From Clostridia bacterium (GTDB lineage: Bacteria; Bacillota; Clostridia; Christensenellales; Borkfalkiaceae): a DNA stretch of 53,714 nt. A model generated the notes under the pieces. That model was not told the DNA's origin. It was given only the letters and a program-made list of their open reading frames with translations, and did not search any database. How positions within the stretch are numbered: position 1 is the first letter of the stretch; each line of letters starts with the position of its first letter. Made by a program: the position numbers and the translations under genes. The DNA lies in contig JAFURP010000031.1 in assembly GCA_017471785.1 (NCBI GenBank), positions 1 to 53,714 of the forward strand. Direction: 5' to 3'. Below, one piece after another: positions 40,695-49,078 of the stretch.

Positions 40695-40711
40695 GTCGAT
40701 TGTGGTATACT
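40683..40711 (+). promoter_or_regulatory. tilS promoter producing a probable leaderless mRNA
   Basis: -35 TTGCTA (40683-40688), 17-bp spacer, extended -10 TGGTATACT (TATACT at 40706-40711). The start codon is only 6 bases after the -10 and there is no ribosome binding site. Confidence 0.72.
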
Positions 40712-40717
40712 TAAATT

Positions 40718-42034
40718 ATGGAAAGCTTGGAAAAATTTTTCGGAAAACGGTTGTGCGTGGCTCTTTCGGGCGGCGCCGATTCCGTCGCGCTTTTACACTA
40801 CTTGAAAGCGCGTGAGCTTTCCTGCGGCTTTCGGCTTTCCGCCGTCCATTGCGAACACGGTATCCGCGGCGAGGACAGCGTAGCCGATAAGGAGTTCGTA
40901 AGGGCGCTTTGCAAGAAGTGGGATATTCCGCTTTTTATCTTCGAGGAGGATTGTCCAAAGCGCGCCAAACAAAACAAGGAAAGCTTGGAAACGGCGGCTC
41001 GGAATTTCCGTCGGGAAAGCTTTTTCTCCCTCGTGGACGGGGGTAAAATCGATTATATCGCCACGGCGCACCATATCGGCGACGAAGCGGAAACGGTGCT
41101 GTTGCATATCGCGCGCGGCGCGGCGCTTTCGGGCGCGCGCGGCATAGAGGCGGAAACGGGCTTTTTTATCCGTCCGTTTTTGTCTTGGACGAAAGAAAAA
41201 ATCCTTGCGTATATAGAGGAGCACGGGCTTTCCTATCGCGTGGACGAAACGAACTTCTTGACGGACGCAACGCGCAACAAGCTGCGCTTGCAGGTATTGC
41301 CGTCTTTAGAGGAAGCCGTGCCTGCGGCACGGGAAAATATAGCGCGGTTTGCTCGAAAAGCCGCGGAGGACGACGCGTTTTTATACGCGCTCAGCGAAAA
41401 GCTTTTGTGTAAGGAAAACGACGTGTTTTTTCTTTCTTTCAGCGAAGAAAGACCTCTTTTCTACCGCGCCTGTTTAACCGCGCTCAAGGGCTTGGGCTTG
41501 GAAAAGGATTACACCGCAAAGCATCTTGACGGCGTGTACGGCTTGCAAGCCTCGGAACGGGGCAGCGAGATACATTTGCCCAAAGGCATTCGCGCGGTAA
41601 AGACGGAAAGGGGGATATCCCTTTCGATCGAAAAAGGCGAGAAGCTTTTGCCTCCCGTAAGCGTGGAAAAACCGTTCTCTTTGGACGGCTTCGACGGGGG
41701 CAGGTATGCGGTGAGCGTGTCTACGTCGGCGCCCGATAGGGCGGAGAGCGAGTGGCGCGTACTGCGTATAGACGGGGACGAATTGCCGAAGGACGCCGTG
41801 TTCCGCTTCCGTAAGGAGGGGGACGAGATCGAAAAATTCGGCGGCGGTAGGAAAAGCTTGAAAAAGTTTTTCAACGAACGGAAGCTTCCCGTCGGGGAAA
41901 GGGCGCATTTGCCCCTCGTTGCTTCGGCGAGCACGGGCGAGGTGTACGCGGTTTGCGGCGTGGAGATCGCGGAAGGCTTGAGGGTGACGGAGAGCACGAG
42001 CTCCGTTTTATATATAACCTTACGAAAAAATTAA
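40718..42034 (+). CDS. tilS: tRNA(Ile)-lysidine synthase
   Basis: 438 aa. It adds lysine to C34 of the CAU-anticodon tRNA-Ile, converting it to an AUA reader; essential. PP-loop ATPase motif ALSGGADSVALLHYL at 15-29, HCEHGIRG at about 45-52, and the family HHIGDEAETVLLHI segment near 118. The C-terminal third holds the TilS substrate-binding and C domains (KSLKKFFNERKLP). The ATG at 40718 lies 6 bases after a -10 box, implying translation of a leaderless message. It leads a housekeeping cluster with hpt. Confidence 0.95.
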   Translation: MESLEKFFGKRLCVALSGGADSVALLHYLKARELSCGFRLSAVHCEHGIRGEDSVADKEFVRALCKKWDIPLFIFEEDCPKRAKQNKESLETAARNFRRESFFSLVDGGKIDYIATAHHIGDEAETVLLHIARGAALSGARGIEAETGFFIRPFLSWTKEKILAYIEEHGLSYRVDETNFLTDATRNKLRLQVLPSLEEAVPAARENIARFARKAAEDDAFLYALSEKLLCKENDVFFLSFSEERPLFYRACLTALKGLGLEKDYTAKHLDGVYGLQASERGSEIHLPKGIRAVKTERGISLSIEKGEKLLPPVSVEKPFSLDGFDGGRYAVSVSTSAPDRAESEWRVLRIDGDELPKDAVFRFRKEGDEIEKFGGGRKSLKKFFNERKLPVGERAHLPLVASASTGEVYAVCGVEIAEGLRVTESTSSVLYITLRKN

Positions 42035-42060
42035 GAATAAAACACAAAGGAGAAAGGATT

Positions 42061-42612
42061 ATGGTGGAGATGCATCCCAACGTGGAATACGTAATGTTGA
42101 CGGATAAGCAGATCGGTAAGCGCGTAAAGGCGGTGGCAAAGCAGCTGGATAAGCTGTACGAGGGTAGGAAGCCCGTCGTCGTGTGTATTTTGAAAGGGAG
42201 CGTTATTTTCTTTTCCGATTTGATACGCAATATGAAAACGCCGCTCACCATCGATTTTATGGCGGTTTCGTCGTACGGCAACGGCACGAAATCCACGGGC
42301 GAATTGAAGATCAAAAAGGACCTCGCGACGGATATCGCAGGGCGCGACGTGTTGATCGTCGAGGATATTATCGACTCGGGCAACACCCTGTACAATTTGA
42401 AAAAATTGCTCAACGCCCGTTCGCCATCCAGCGTCAATATCGTGACCCTGCTCGACAAGCCCGAGCGCCGCGAAGTGCCTATGGAGCCGGAATACAAATG
42501 CTTCGTGATCGAGGACGAATTCGTGGTGGGCTACGGCTTGGACTACGCCGAGGAGTATAGAAATTTACCCTACGTAGGCGTATTGAAGCGTTCCGTATAC
42601 GAAAACGAATAA
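42061..42612 (+). CDS. hpt: Hypoxanthine phosphoribosyltransferase
   Basis: 183 aa. Purine salvage: hypoxanthine or guanine plus PRPP to IMP or GMP. The PRPP-binding motif is VLIVEDIIDSGNTL (Glu101, Asp102), with CILKGSVIF and SSYGNGTKSTG earlier and the purine-contacting FVVGYGLDYAEEYR near the C-terminus. The ATG at 42061 follows AAAGGAGAAAGG; an earlier in-frame start inside tilS is unlikely. The tilS-hpt pair is conserved in Firmicutes. Confidence 0.96.
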   Translation: MVEMHPNVEYVMLTDKQIGKRVKAVAKQLDKLYEGRKPVVVCILKGSVIFFSDLIRNMKTPLTIDFMAVSSYGNGTKSTGELKIKKDLATDIAGRDVLIVEDIIDSGNTLYNLKKLLNARSPSSVNIVTLLDKPERREVPMEPEYKCFVIEDEFVVGYGLDYAEEYRNLPYVGVLKRSVYENE

Positions 42613-42624
42613 AGAGGTGGATAT

Positions 42625-43326
42625 ATGAAACCGATGATCGGCGTATTCGGCGAGATAAACGCCGAACGCTTTACGGGCGTACGGCATAACTATTGTAGCG
42701 CAGTGGAAAGGGCGGGCGGCGTCCCCCTTTTATTGCCCTACGCGGAGGAGGACGAAACGGTCGCACGGTTTATAGAAGCGTGCGACGGCTTTCTTTTTAC
42801 GGGCGGCGCGGACGTATCGCCCGAAAGATATCAAGAAGCCGCCAAGCCTACCTGCGGCGAGCGCCAGATTTATCGGGACGAGATGGAGTTTTCGGCGTTT
42901 TCCAAGGCTATTCGAACGCACAAGCCCATTCTCGGGATATGCCGCGGCGCGCAAGTTATCAACGTTGCGTTGGGAGGGACTCTCTTTCAGGATATTTCGA
43001 GCGAGATAAGCCGTTCGATCCCACATAGGCAAAGCGAGCCGTATTCCGTATATTCGCACGAGATCAACGTCGTTCCCGATACACCCCTGTATGCATTGAC
43101 GGGCGGTAAAACGCGGATACAAACGAACAGCTTTCACCATCAAGCGTTCAAAACGCTGGGCAAGGGGCTTACGGTCATGGCGACCGCGGACGACGGCGTT
43201 GTAGAAGCTGCGTATTTACGAGGAGAACGTTATCTTCGCGCCTATCAATGGCATCCCGAGGGGCTGTACGATATAGACGAGCATAACCGCAAGATCTTTG
43301 AAAATTTTATCGACGCCTGTCGTTGA
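42625..43326 (+). CDS. Class-I glutamine-amidotransferase-like peptidase (C26, PuuD-like)
   Basis: 233 aa. Catalytic triad of the gamma-glutamyl-GABA hydrolase family: Cys106 in ILGICRGAQ, His210 and Glu212 in YQWHPEG. TGGADVSP at 59-66 and NSFHHQA near 168 are also typical. It probably cleaves gamma-glutamyl amides in the cytoplasm; no polyamine-degradation genes are nearby, so the substrate is open. It starts 12 bases after hpt behind AGAGGTGG, and is therefore the third gene of the tilS operon. Confidence 0.9.
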   Translation: MKPMIGVFGEINAERFTGVRHNYCSAVERAGGVPLLLPYAEEDETVARFIEACDGFLFTGGADVSPERYQEAAKPTCGERQIYRDEMEFSAFSKAIRTHKPILGICRGAQVINVALGGTLFQDISSEISRSIPHRQSEPYSVYSHEINVVPDTPLYALTGGKTRIQTNSFHHQAFKTLGKGLTVMATADDGVVEAAYLRGERYLRAYQWHPEGLYDIDEHNRKIFENFIDACR

Positions 43327-43340
43327 CGGAACGAACGGTC

Positions 43341-43376
43341 AAAAAGCGAAGCCGCTATTTTACGGCTTCGCTTTTT
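43341..43376. terminator. Bidirectional terminator between the C26 peptidase and deacetylase genes
   Basis: 12-bp stem AAGCGAAGCCG/CGGCTTCGCTT with A and T runs on either side. The deacetylase stop codon lies within the loop. Confidence 0.88.
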
Positions 43377-44212
43377 CTTGCTCGTATATATACGCTTCCC
43401 TTTTTCAAGGGACACGCGTGCGCCTTGGATAGCTGTGAAACGCTTACCGCTTGATATCCCTCGGCCTTCAGGTCGGGCAATAACCGCTTCAACGCGTCCA
43501 CGGTATGGGGATATCCGTCGTGCATCAGGACGATGCTGCCCGAAAGCTTTTGCGAAAACACCGTTTGGTAAATATCCTCGGCAGACGCGCCCGTCCAATC
43601 GAGCGTATCGATCGTCCAATCGAGCACGGGCACGCTTACGGTAGCCTTCACCGCCTCGTCCACGCGCCCGTACGGTGCGCGGAACAGGTGCTTTTCCTTG
43701 CCGTCCACGCGCGCAAGCAGCTCGTCCGTATCGTCGATCTCCGCGCGTACTTCTTCGGCGGTGAGCTTGGTCATATCTAAATGGGAATAGCCGTGGTTGC
43801 CCAGCTCCAAGCCGAGCGCCAAAGCGGTTTGCAGGGAATGTGCGGAATCGTTGTCGATCAAATTTCCGTTGCAAAACAACGTCGCGCTCGCCTTGCAGTC
43901 GGGGTTGCTTTCGTTAAAAGCGGCGAACACGGCGAGAATGTTTTCCAAGGACCCCTTGGGCGCGTCGTCGAAGGTGAACGCTATCAGTTTACGCGTCCGA
44001 TCGATATGGGAGATATCTAAATGGGAGGTATCCCATACGCTATCGTCTATCGTCGGGGGCACGACCTCTACGTACTTGGGTATAATGGGCGTGATCCTTT
44101 CCGTACTCATTTGTATTTTGGGTTGCGCTTTTACCGTGGGGCGACAAGCGGAAAAAAACAGCAGGGGCAGCACGAAAAGCAGGGATAGGCGTTGAAAATT
44201 GCGTTTTATCAT
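43355..44212 (-). CDS. Lipoprotein polysaccharide deacetylase (NodB domain)
   Basis: 285 aa from the ATG at 44212; longer frames start inside the neighbouring promoter. Residues 1-23 are a lipoprotein signal with lipobox LFFSAC (Cys23), so the enzyme is anchored outside the membrane. The CE4/NodB domain spans about 72-270: TFDDAP (Asp82/Asp83), the metal His pair HGYSH (His140, His144), RAPYGR and a closing LMHDG. It probably deacetylates peptidoglycan or another cell-surface amino sugar polymer. No Shine-Dalgarno sequence is visible before the ATG. It is divergent from the N-acetylhexosamine-kinase-like gene. Confidence 0.9.
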   Translation of the reverse strand: MIKRNFQRLSLLFVLPLLFFSACRPTVKAQPKIQMSTERITPIIPKYVEVVPPTIDDSVWDTSHLDISHIDRTRKLIAFTFDDAPKGSLENILAVFAAFNESNPDCKASATLFCNGNLIDNDSAHSLQTALALGLELGNHGYSHLDMTKLTAEEVRAEIDDTDELLARVDGKEKHLFRAPYGRVDEAVKATVSVPVLDWTIDTLDWTGASAEDIYQTVFSQKLSGSIVLMHDGYPHTVDALKRLLPDLKAEGYQAVSVSQLSKAHACPLKKGSVYIRARKSEAVK

Positions 44213-44262
44213 AGAAAAAGTATTCGCGATTACTTGATTTTTATGTAAAAATGCGTAAACAT

Positions 44263-44291
44263 TTGACAATCGTTTTTTTGTATGATATAAT
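44263..44291 (+). promoter_or_regulatory. Promoter of the kinase gene
   Basis: Perfect TTGACA (44263-44268), 17-bp spacer and extended -10 TGATATAAT (TATAAT at 44286-44291). Confidence 0.88.
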
Positions 44292-44348
44292 AAAATGGTA
44301 AGGGGACTTTTCTTGCGCAAAGAAAAAGTATTGAGGGTACGAATAGGT

Positions 44349-45461
44349 ATGAATAAAGAAGAAATCCAGATCTTAGAGGTGTGCAAACGCTTTAACCTGC
44401 AAGGCGAATATCGTAACTACGAGGTATTAAACAGCGGTCATATCAATACCACCTATCAGGTATTCTTTTTTCGGGACGGAGATATCAAGGATTACATTAT
44501 ACAAAGGGTAAACACCTACGTATTCCGCAATCCTATCGAGGTAATGGAAAATATCGCTTTGGTGACCGAGTATATTCGTGCGAAGATAAAAGCGACGGGC
44601 GTAACGGCGAAACGCAACGTTTTGCACTATTCGCAAACGACGGACGGGGAGTATTATACATTCCTTGACGACGGCGGCTTTTGGCGTTGCTGTCGCTATA
44701 TCGACGATTCCGTTTCCTTTACGCAAACGGACGATTTGAAGCTCATAGAGGAATCGGGCAAGGCGTTCGGTAAATTCCAAGTCCATCTTTCCGATTTTCC
44801 CGTTAAGGATCTACATATCGTTATTCCGCACTTCCACAACACCATCAAGCGCTACGAGGCGCTGGACGCGGCGATCGCGGAAAACGCGGTCGGGCGCGTT
44901 GAAGCGGTGCAAGAGGTGATCGACGGCTATAAGGCGCTCGAGGAGCTTGCCACCAAGCCCTATCGACTGCAACGGGCGGGCGTTTTGCCCCTGCGCGTTA
45001 CCCATAACGATACCAAGACGAGCAACGTTCTTTTCGACGCGAAAACGCACGAATATTTATCCGTGATCGATTTGGATACCGTAATGCCCGGGCTTGTAGC
45101 GTTCGATTTCGGCGACGCCATTCGCGTAGCCGCCTCCACGGTGGACGAGGACGAAGAGGACTTGTCCAAGGTTGCGGTGGATTTGGAAAAATACGAGGCG
45201 TTCACGCGCGGCTTCGTTTCTCAACTGGACGGTATGCTGACCGAGGACGAGGAAAAAACGCTGGCGCTCGGCGCGATCGCGATGACGGCGGAATGCGGCG
45301 TACGCTTTTTGACCGATTATCTCAACGGCGATAAATATTTCCGTATCCATTATCCCGACCAAAATCTCGCCCGTGCCAAATGCCATTTGGCTTTGACGCG
45401 CGATATGGTGAAAAAGCTGGACGAAATGCAAAGGATCGTAGACCGTTATTGCAAACGGTAA
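44349..45461 (+). CDS. N-acetylhexosamine-1-kinase-like phosphotransferase
   Basis: 370 aa. The ATG at 44349 is used because an upstream ATG at 44295 sits only 3 bases after the -10 box and would precede the transcript start. Aminoglycoside-phosphotransferase fold: VTHNDTKTSNVLFD (catalytic Asp221) and VIDLDTVMPG (metal Asp241/243), followed by FDFGDAIR. The HNDTK variant and overall layout match NahK-type kinases, which phosphorylate GlcNAc/GalNAc at C1, feeding UDP-sugar formation. Substrate is inferred by family resemblance. Terminated by a hairpin shared with a tiny divergent gene. Confidence 0.85.
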   Translation: MNKEEIQILEVCKRFNLQGEYRNYEVLNSGHINTTYQVFFFRDGDIKDYIIQRVNTYVFRNPIEVMENIALVTEYIRAKIKATGVTAKRNVLHYSQTTDGEYYTFLDDGGFWRCCRYIDDSVSFTQTDDLKLIEESGKAFGKFQVHLSDFPVKDLHIVIPHFHNTIKRYEALDAAIAENAVGRVEAVQEVIDGYKALEELATKPYRLQRAGVLPLRVTHNDTKTSNVLFDAKTHEYLSVIDLDTVMPGLVAFDFGDAIRVAASTVDEDEEDLSKVAVDLEKYEAFTRGFVSQLDGMLTEDEEKTLALGAIAMTAECGVRFLTDYLNGDKYFRIHYPDQNLARAKCHLALTRDMVKKLDEMQRIVDRYCKR

Positions 45462-45475
45462 ACGCTACGAAAGAT

Positions 45476-45505
45476 AAAAAAACGGCGGAGCTTCTCCGCC
45501 GTTTT
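45476..45505. terminator. Bidirectional terminator after the kinase gene
   Basis: Stem AACGGCGGAG/CTCCGCCGTT with a 3-base loop, A and T runs on the two sides. Confidence 0.88.
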
Positions 45506-45593
45506 AACGTTTATTGATCTTGAATAGCGTTAAGACGATCACGCCCAAATTACCGCCGAGTATAATACCGATAGACATTCCCAACCAAAACAT
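45504..45593 (-). CDS. 29-aa single-helix membrane peptide (DUF3789-like)
   Basis: A small gene with an excellent GGAGGAGG ribosome binding site 7 bases before the ATG at 45593. The product is one Gly-rich membrane helix (MFWLGMSIGIILGGNLGVIV) followed by a short basic tail ending KINKR. Size, N-terminal Met-Phe-Trp and the GG motif resemble DUF3789-type micro-membrane proteins of Clostridia, function unknown. It ends inside the shared terminator, so it is a complete monocistronic unit. Confidence 0.68.
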   Translation of the reverse strand: MFWLGMSIGIILGGNLGVIVLTLFKINKR

Positions 45594-45657
45594 AAAAAAA
45601 CCTCCTCCGATTATTATGAACGCCTTTCTACTGTACTATACGCAAACGGGAGATTTT

Positions 45658-45689
45658 TTGACACTTTTTCCCATGCGATGGGATATAAT
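45658..45689 (+). promoter_or_regulatory. Long-spacer promoter with dyad, MerR-like
   Basis: -35 TTGACA (45658-45663) and -10 TATAAT (45684-45689) are both consensus but separated by 20 bp. The spacer holds the palindrome TCCCAT-GCG-ATGGGA (45669-45683). Over-long spacers with internal dyads are the hallmark of MerR-family-activated promoters. Confidence 0.6.
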
Positions 45690-45704
45690 GAAAGGGAGGG
45701 TCTT

Positions 45705-46385
45705 ATGCGGATATGTTTCGTTAACCGAGGAACGCTTGGCGAGTTCAAGCAGTTTTACGATAGGGAAAACGCGGAAAACGGGGGAGGCGATCGCAAAAAA
45801 ACGGATATCGTCGTCTTCGGCTTCGGCGGAAAAACGCAGGTGAGCTACGAGCGTGAATTAAAGGGTGAAACCCGCTTTTTCGAGGACGCCGCGCTTTTAT
45901 CCAAAAGGGAGAAAAATCTCGTCGTGTGCGGCTGTATCACCGACAACCATTCGCATCTTCGCAAATCGGCGGCGGTGGCTGAAAACGGTCGGCTTTCGGG
46001 CGTTTCCGATATGCTCAACGTCATCGACGACGAGGTTTCGAGCGGCGCGGCGCTCCGCGTATACGAAACGAAACAAGGGCGAATGGGGCTTGCCGTCGCC
46101 GAGGACTTGTATTTTCCCGAGGTGATCAAAGCCCTCGCCGTTTGCGGCAGCGACTTTATCGTTTGTCCGTTCGCACGCGCGGACGGCGTGCACGTCGCGC
46201 TTCTCCGCGCCCACGCCTACTGTTTCGGCGTACCTATTTTATTTTGTGCCGACGGCTACTGCGCGATCGCCGACCCGTCGGGCAATATCGCGTTTGCCTC
46301 GCCGCAAAGCCCCGTATGTATCGACTACGAATACAGCCGCGAATACCACCTCGTACAAACGCGCAGGCGCGGCGGCTTCCGCTGA
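45705..46385 (+). CDS. Nitrilase-fold protein lacking catalytic residues
   Basis: 226 aa from the ATG at 45705 (GGGAGGG just upstream). Its layout follows the carbon-nitrogen hydrolase fold: a KKTDIVVFGFGG strand where active enzymes have the Glu, and MGLAVAEDLYFPEVIKALAV where active enzymes have Cys-Tyr-Asp-x-Arg-Phe-Pro-Glu. Here the Cys position is Ala132, the Glu is absent, and no equivalent of the catalytic Lys is seen. The C-terminal YCAIADPSGNIAFASP matches the family's final strand pair. Probably a non-enzymatic member used for binding or regulation. It is monocistronic behind an unusual promoter. Confidence 0.68.
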   Translation: MRICFVNRGTLGEFKQFYDRENAENGGGDRKKTDIVVFGFGGKTQVSYERELKGETRFFEDAALLSKREKNLVVCGCITDNHSHLRKSAAVAENGRLSGVSDMLNVIDDEVSSGAALRVYETKQGRMGLAVAEDLYFPEVIKALAVCGSDFIVCPFARADGVHVALLRAHAYCFGVPILFCADGYCAIADPSGNIAFASPQSPVCIDYEYSREYHLVQTRRRGGFR

Positions 46386-46393
46386 CGAGGATA

Positions 46394-46433
46394 GAAAAAA
46401 CCGCGCGCTATTTTTGATAGCGCGCGGTTTTCT
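46394..46433. terminator. Bidirectional terminator between the nitrilase-fold gene and smpB
   Basis: 15-bp stem (AAACCGCGCGCTAT and inverse) with a 5-base loop, A and T runs on either side. Confidence 0.9.
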
Positions 46434-46434
46434 A

Positions 46435-46887
46435 TTAAAACCCTGCGTTTTTGATATCGCGATCGACAGCGCGTTTTACGTCGCGCTCGGCGATCGTTTG
46501 CTTTTTATCGTAGGTGTGCTTACCCTTGCAAAGCGCCACCTCGATCTTCACGAGCGAGTCCTTGAAATACAGCTTCAAGGGTACGAGGGTGTAGCCTTGG
46601 CGATTGATCTTGCCGGCGATCTTCGCGATCTCGCTCTTGTGCAAAAGCAGCTTCCTGTCCCGCCGAGAATCGCGCGTGCTGAACGCGTCCGATTTATCGT
46701 ACAGGGCGATATGCATATTTTTTACGGAAGCCTCGCCCTCGCGTAAAAAGCAAAAGCTGTCGTTCATATTCACGTTGCCCAACCGCAACGATTTGATCTC
46801 GTTGCCCTCCAGCACGATACCGGCTTCATACCGCTCCTCGATAAAATATTCAAAGGAAGCGGTCTTGTTCGTCGCGATAATTTTCAT
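46435..46887 (-). CDS. smpB: SsrA-binding protein SmpB
   Basis: 150 aa. Escorts tmRNA to stalled ribosomes for trans-translation. Typical features: MKIIATNKTASFEYFIEE start, GIVLEGNEIKSLR, the KDSLVKIEVALCKGKHTYDKK core and the C-terminal Lys/Arg-rich tail that becomes helical in the mRNA channel. Starts 3 bases after rnr, a conserved secG-rnr-smpB gene order. The tmRNA gene itself is not in the window. Confidence 0.96.
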   Translation of the reverse strand: MKIIATNKTASFEYFIEERYEAGIVLEGNEIKSLRLGNVNMNDSFCFLREGEASVKNMHIALYDKSDAFSTRDSRRDRKLLLHKSEIAKIAGKINRQGYTLVPLKLYFKDSLVKIEVALCKGKHTYDKKQTIAERDVKRAVDRDIKNAGF

Positions 46888-46890
46888 ACT

Positions 46891-48993
46891 TTACTCCTTT
46901 TTTCCAAGCAGCCGAAATTCCGTTCTACGCCGATAAAAATCCACGTCCGACACTTTGACGAGTAGCGTTTCGCCGAGGCGGTAGCTCTCGCCGCTACCCC
47001 GTAGGGTAAAGCGTTCGGCGTCGTAGGTATAGGTGCCGTACAGCGATTCGATGGGGATAAAGCCCTCGATGGTATTGGGCAGCTCCGCAAACAATCCGAA
47101 CGAGGTAACGCCCGAGATCACCGCCTCGTATTCCTCGCCGATACGCTCGCTCATATACATCGTTTTATACAGATCGTCCACGTCGCGCTCGGCGTCCGCG
47201 GCTCTTCTTTCCCTGTCCGACGATTGCGCCGCCGCGCGCTCGACGAATTCCCCGTATTTTCTCGTTGCCTCCTCGTAGCCGCCGCGCAAGATCTCCTTAA
47301 TGATACGGTGGATACAAAGATCGGGATACCGACGGATAGGGGAGGTGAAATGGCAGTAGCATTTGCTCGCCAAACCGAAATGTCCCACGTTGTCGGGGGA
47401 ATAGCGCGCCTTTTGCATAGAGCGCAGCATTACGCGGTTGAGCGTGGGATAAACGGGCAGACCCTCGGCGGTTTTCAAGATTCTTTGATAATCGTACGGC
47501 TTCACGTCGTCCGCTTGAAAACGGGCGTTCAAGCCCAAGCCCTGTGCGAACGCGCGGAAGGTAGCCGCCTTTTCCTCGTTGGGCTTTTCGTGGATACGGT
47601 AAATAAAGGGGGCTTCGATGGAATGCATATATTCCGCCACCGTTTCGTTGGCAAGCACCATAAACGCCTCGATGATCTGATAGGAAAAGGGGCGCTCGTA
47701 ATCGGGGATACGGATATCCCCGTTTTCGTCGAGAAGTATCTTCGCCTCCTTCACGTCCAAGGTAACGCTGCCTTGCTTTTCCCGCTTGGCTTGCAATATC
47801 TTGGTAAGCTCGGCAAACAGCTCCACCGTTTCGCATACGTCCGCGTACTTTTCACGCGTTTTTTGATCCCCGTCGAGTATCTTCGTGATCTCCGTGTACG
47901 TCATCTTATGTCGGGAGCGGATCACGCCCTCCACGATCTCGCTGCTTTTCACCGCGCCTTTGCTATCGATTTGCATAAGGCAGGAAAGGGTCAACCTGTC
48001 CTCGCCCTCGTTGAGCGAGCAAATACCGTTGGAAAGGGCGCGGGGAAGCATAGGCAAAACGCAGTCGGGGAAATACGCGCTCGTGCCGCGCTCGAACGCT
48101 TCCTTATCTAAAGGGGAACGGTATTCCACGTAGTGGGAAACGTCGGCGATATGCACGCCCAACGCAAAGCCGTTTGCCGTCCTTTTCAGGGAAATAGCGT
48201 CGTCGATATCGCGCGTGTCCTCGCCGTCTATCGTTACGATAAGCTCGTCGCGAAAATCGCGCCGAGAAGCGAGATCGTTTTCCGTAATGCCTTTGCGCTC
48301 TTGCTTTGTTGCTTCCTTTTCCACGTGCGGCGGAAACTCCTCGCGTAAATTATACGAGCGGATAATGGACAGCTCCTCCGCGAAAAAATCGTCCTCGTCG
48401 CCCAGCACCTCGACGATCTCGCCGTCGGGGGCTTTGCCGTAAGGATAGGAAAGTATTTTCGCCACCGCCTTTACGCCGTTTTTGATTTGACGGCATTTGG
48501 AAAGGGGGATATAAATTTCCGTCGCGTATTTCTTTTCGTCGGGAAAGAGATAGCCCGCCCGTTTATCGCGACGGAACGTACCCACGATCTGCGTATAGCC
48601 GCGTTCTAAAATTTTTACCACGCCGACCTCGTCGCCCGCGTTTCCGTACGCACGCGCAACTAAAACGGTATCCCCGTGTAACGCGCCGCGCAAGCTTTTA
48701 CGCGGAATGAAAAAATCGCTCGGATACGCTTCTTTGTCCTCGGGCACGAGGAACGCAAAGCCGCGTTCGTTGCCAAAGATCTTGCCCTTGATCAGACCCA
48801 GCTGCTCGCTCGTTCCGTACCTGCCCCCGTCGTCGACGAAAAGCTTGCCCTCGTCGCAAAGCTCGGCAAGGATAGGAATAAGCCTGTTTTTCTCGCGGTA
48901 GGGGATATGCAAAAGCTTGCAAATTTCGCTCGTCGTCTTACCCGAAAGCGTACCGTCTTGAAACTTTTCGAAAATATTTTGTTTTGCGCTCAA
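46891..48993 (-). CDS. rnr: Ribonuclease R
   Basis: About 700 aa from a TTG start at 48993, chosen because AGGAGG lies 7 bases upstream; the ATG at 49023 has no such signal. 3'-to-5' exoribonuclease that degrades structured RNA and acts with tmRNA-SmpB. Order: N-terminal helix-turn-helix-like and cold-shock domains (GKIFGNERGFAFLVPED), RNB domain with catalytic Asp cluster DGEDTRDIDDAIS, HFTSPIRRYPDL, and an S1 domain near the C-terminus (GVTSFGLFAELPN). The usual long basic tail is almost absent. Confidence 0.95.
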   Translation of the reverse strand: MSAKQNIFEKFQDGTLSGKTTSEICKLLHIPYREKNRLIPILAELCDEGKLFVDDGGRYGTSEQLGLIKGKIFGNERGFAFLVPEDKEAYPSDFFIPRKSLRGALHGDTVLVARAYGNAGDEVGVVKILERGYTQIVGTFRRDKRAGYLFPDEKKYATEIYIPLSKCRQIKNGVKAVAKILSYPYGKAPDGEIVEVLGDEDDFFAEELSIIRSYNLREEFPPHVEKEATKQERKGITENDLASRRDFRDELIVTIDGEDTRDIDDAISLKRTANGFALGVHIADVSHYVEYRSPLDKEAFERGTSAYFPDCVLPMLPRALSNGICSLNEGEDRLTLSCLMQIDSKGAVKSSEIVEGVIRSRHKMTYTEITKILDGDQKTREKYADVCETVELFAELTKILQAKREKQGSVTLDVKEAKILLDENGDIRIPDYERPFSYQIIEAFMVLANETVAEYMHSIEAPFIYRIHEKPNEEKAATFRAFAQGLGLNARFQADDVKPYDYQRILKTAEGLPVYPTLNRVMLRSMQKARYSPDNVGHFGLASKCYCHFTSPIRRYPDLCIHRIIKEILRGGYEEATRKYGEFVERAAAQSSDRERRAADAERDVDDLYKTMYMSERIGEEYEAVISGVTSFGLFAELPNTIEGFIPIESLYGTYTYDAERFTLRGSGESYRLGETLLVKVSDVDFYRRRTEFRLLGKKE

Positions 48994-49033
48994 GGTAACA
49001 CCTCCTATGTAAGAATACGGCAAGCCAAGAAAA

Positions 49034-49059
49034 ACGGCGGCTTGAAGGATAAGCCGCCG
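49034..49059 (-). terminator. Terminator/attenuator between secG and rnr
   Basis: Stem CGGCGGCTT/AAGCCGCCG with loop and a T5 run in minus-strand direction. It probably limits transcription from secG into rnr. Confidence 0.75.
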
Positions 49060-49078
49060 AAGTAGTTCTCGTAACCGA

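Noticed and set aside
44295..44348. Earlier ATG for the kinase gene
   Set aside because: It lies 3 bases after the -10 TATAAT and would precede the transcript start.
45600..45657. Promoter for the 29-aa gene on the minus strand
   Set aside because: No convincing -35/-10 pair at proper spacing could be identified upstream of 45593.
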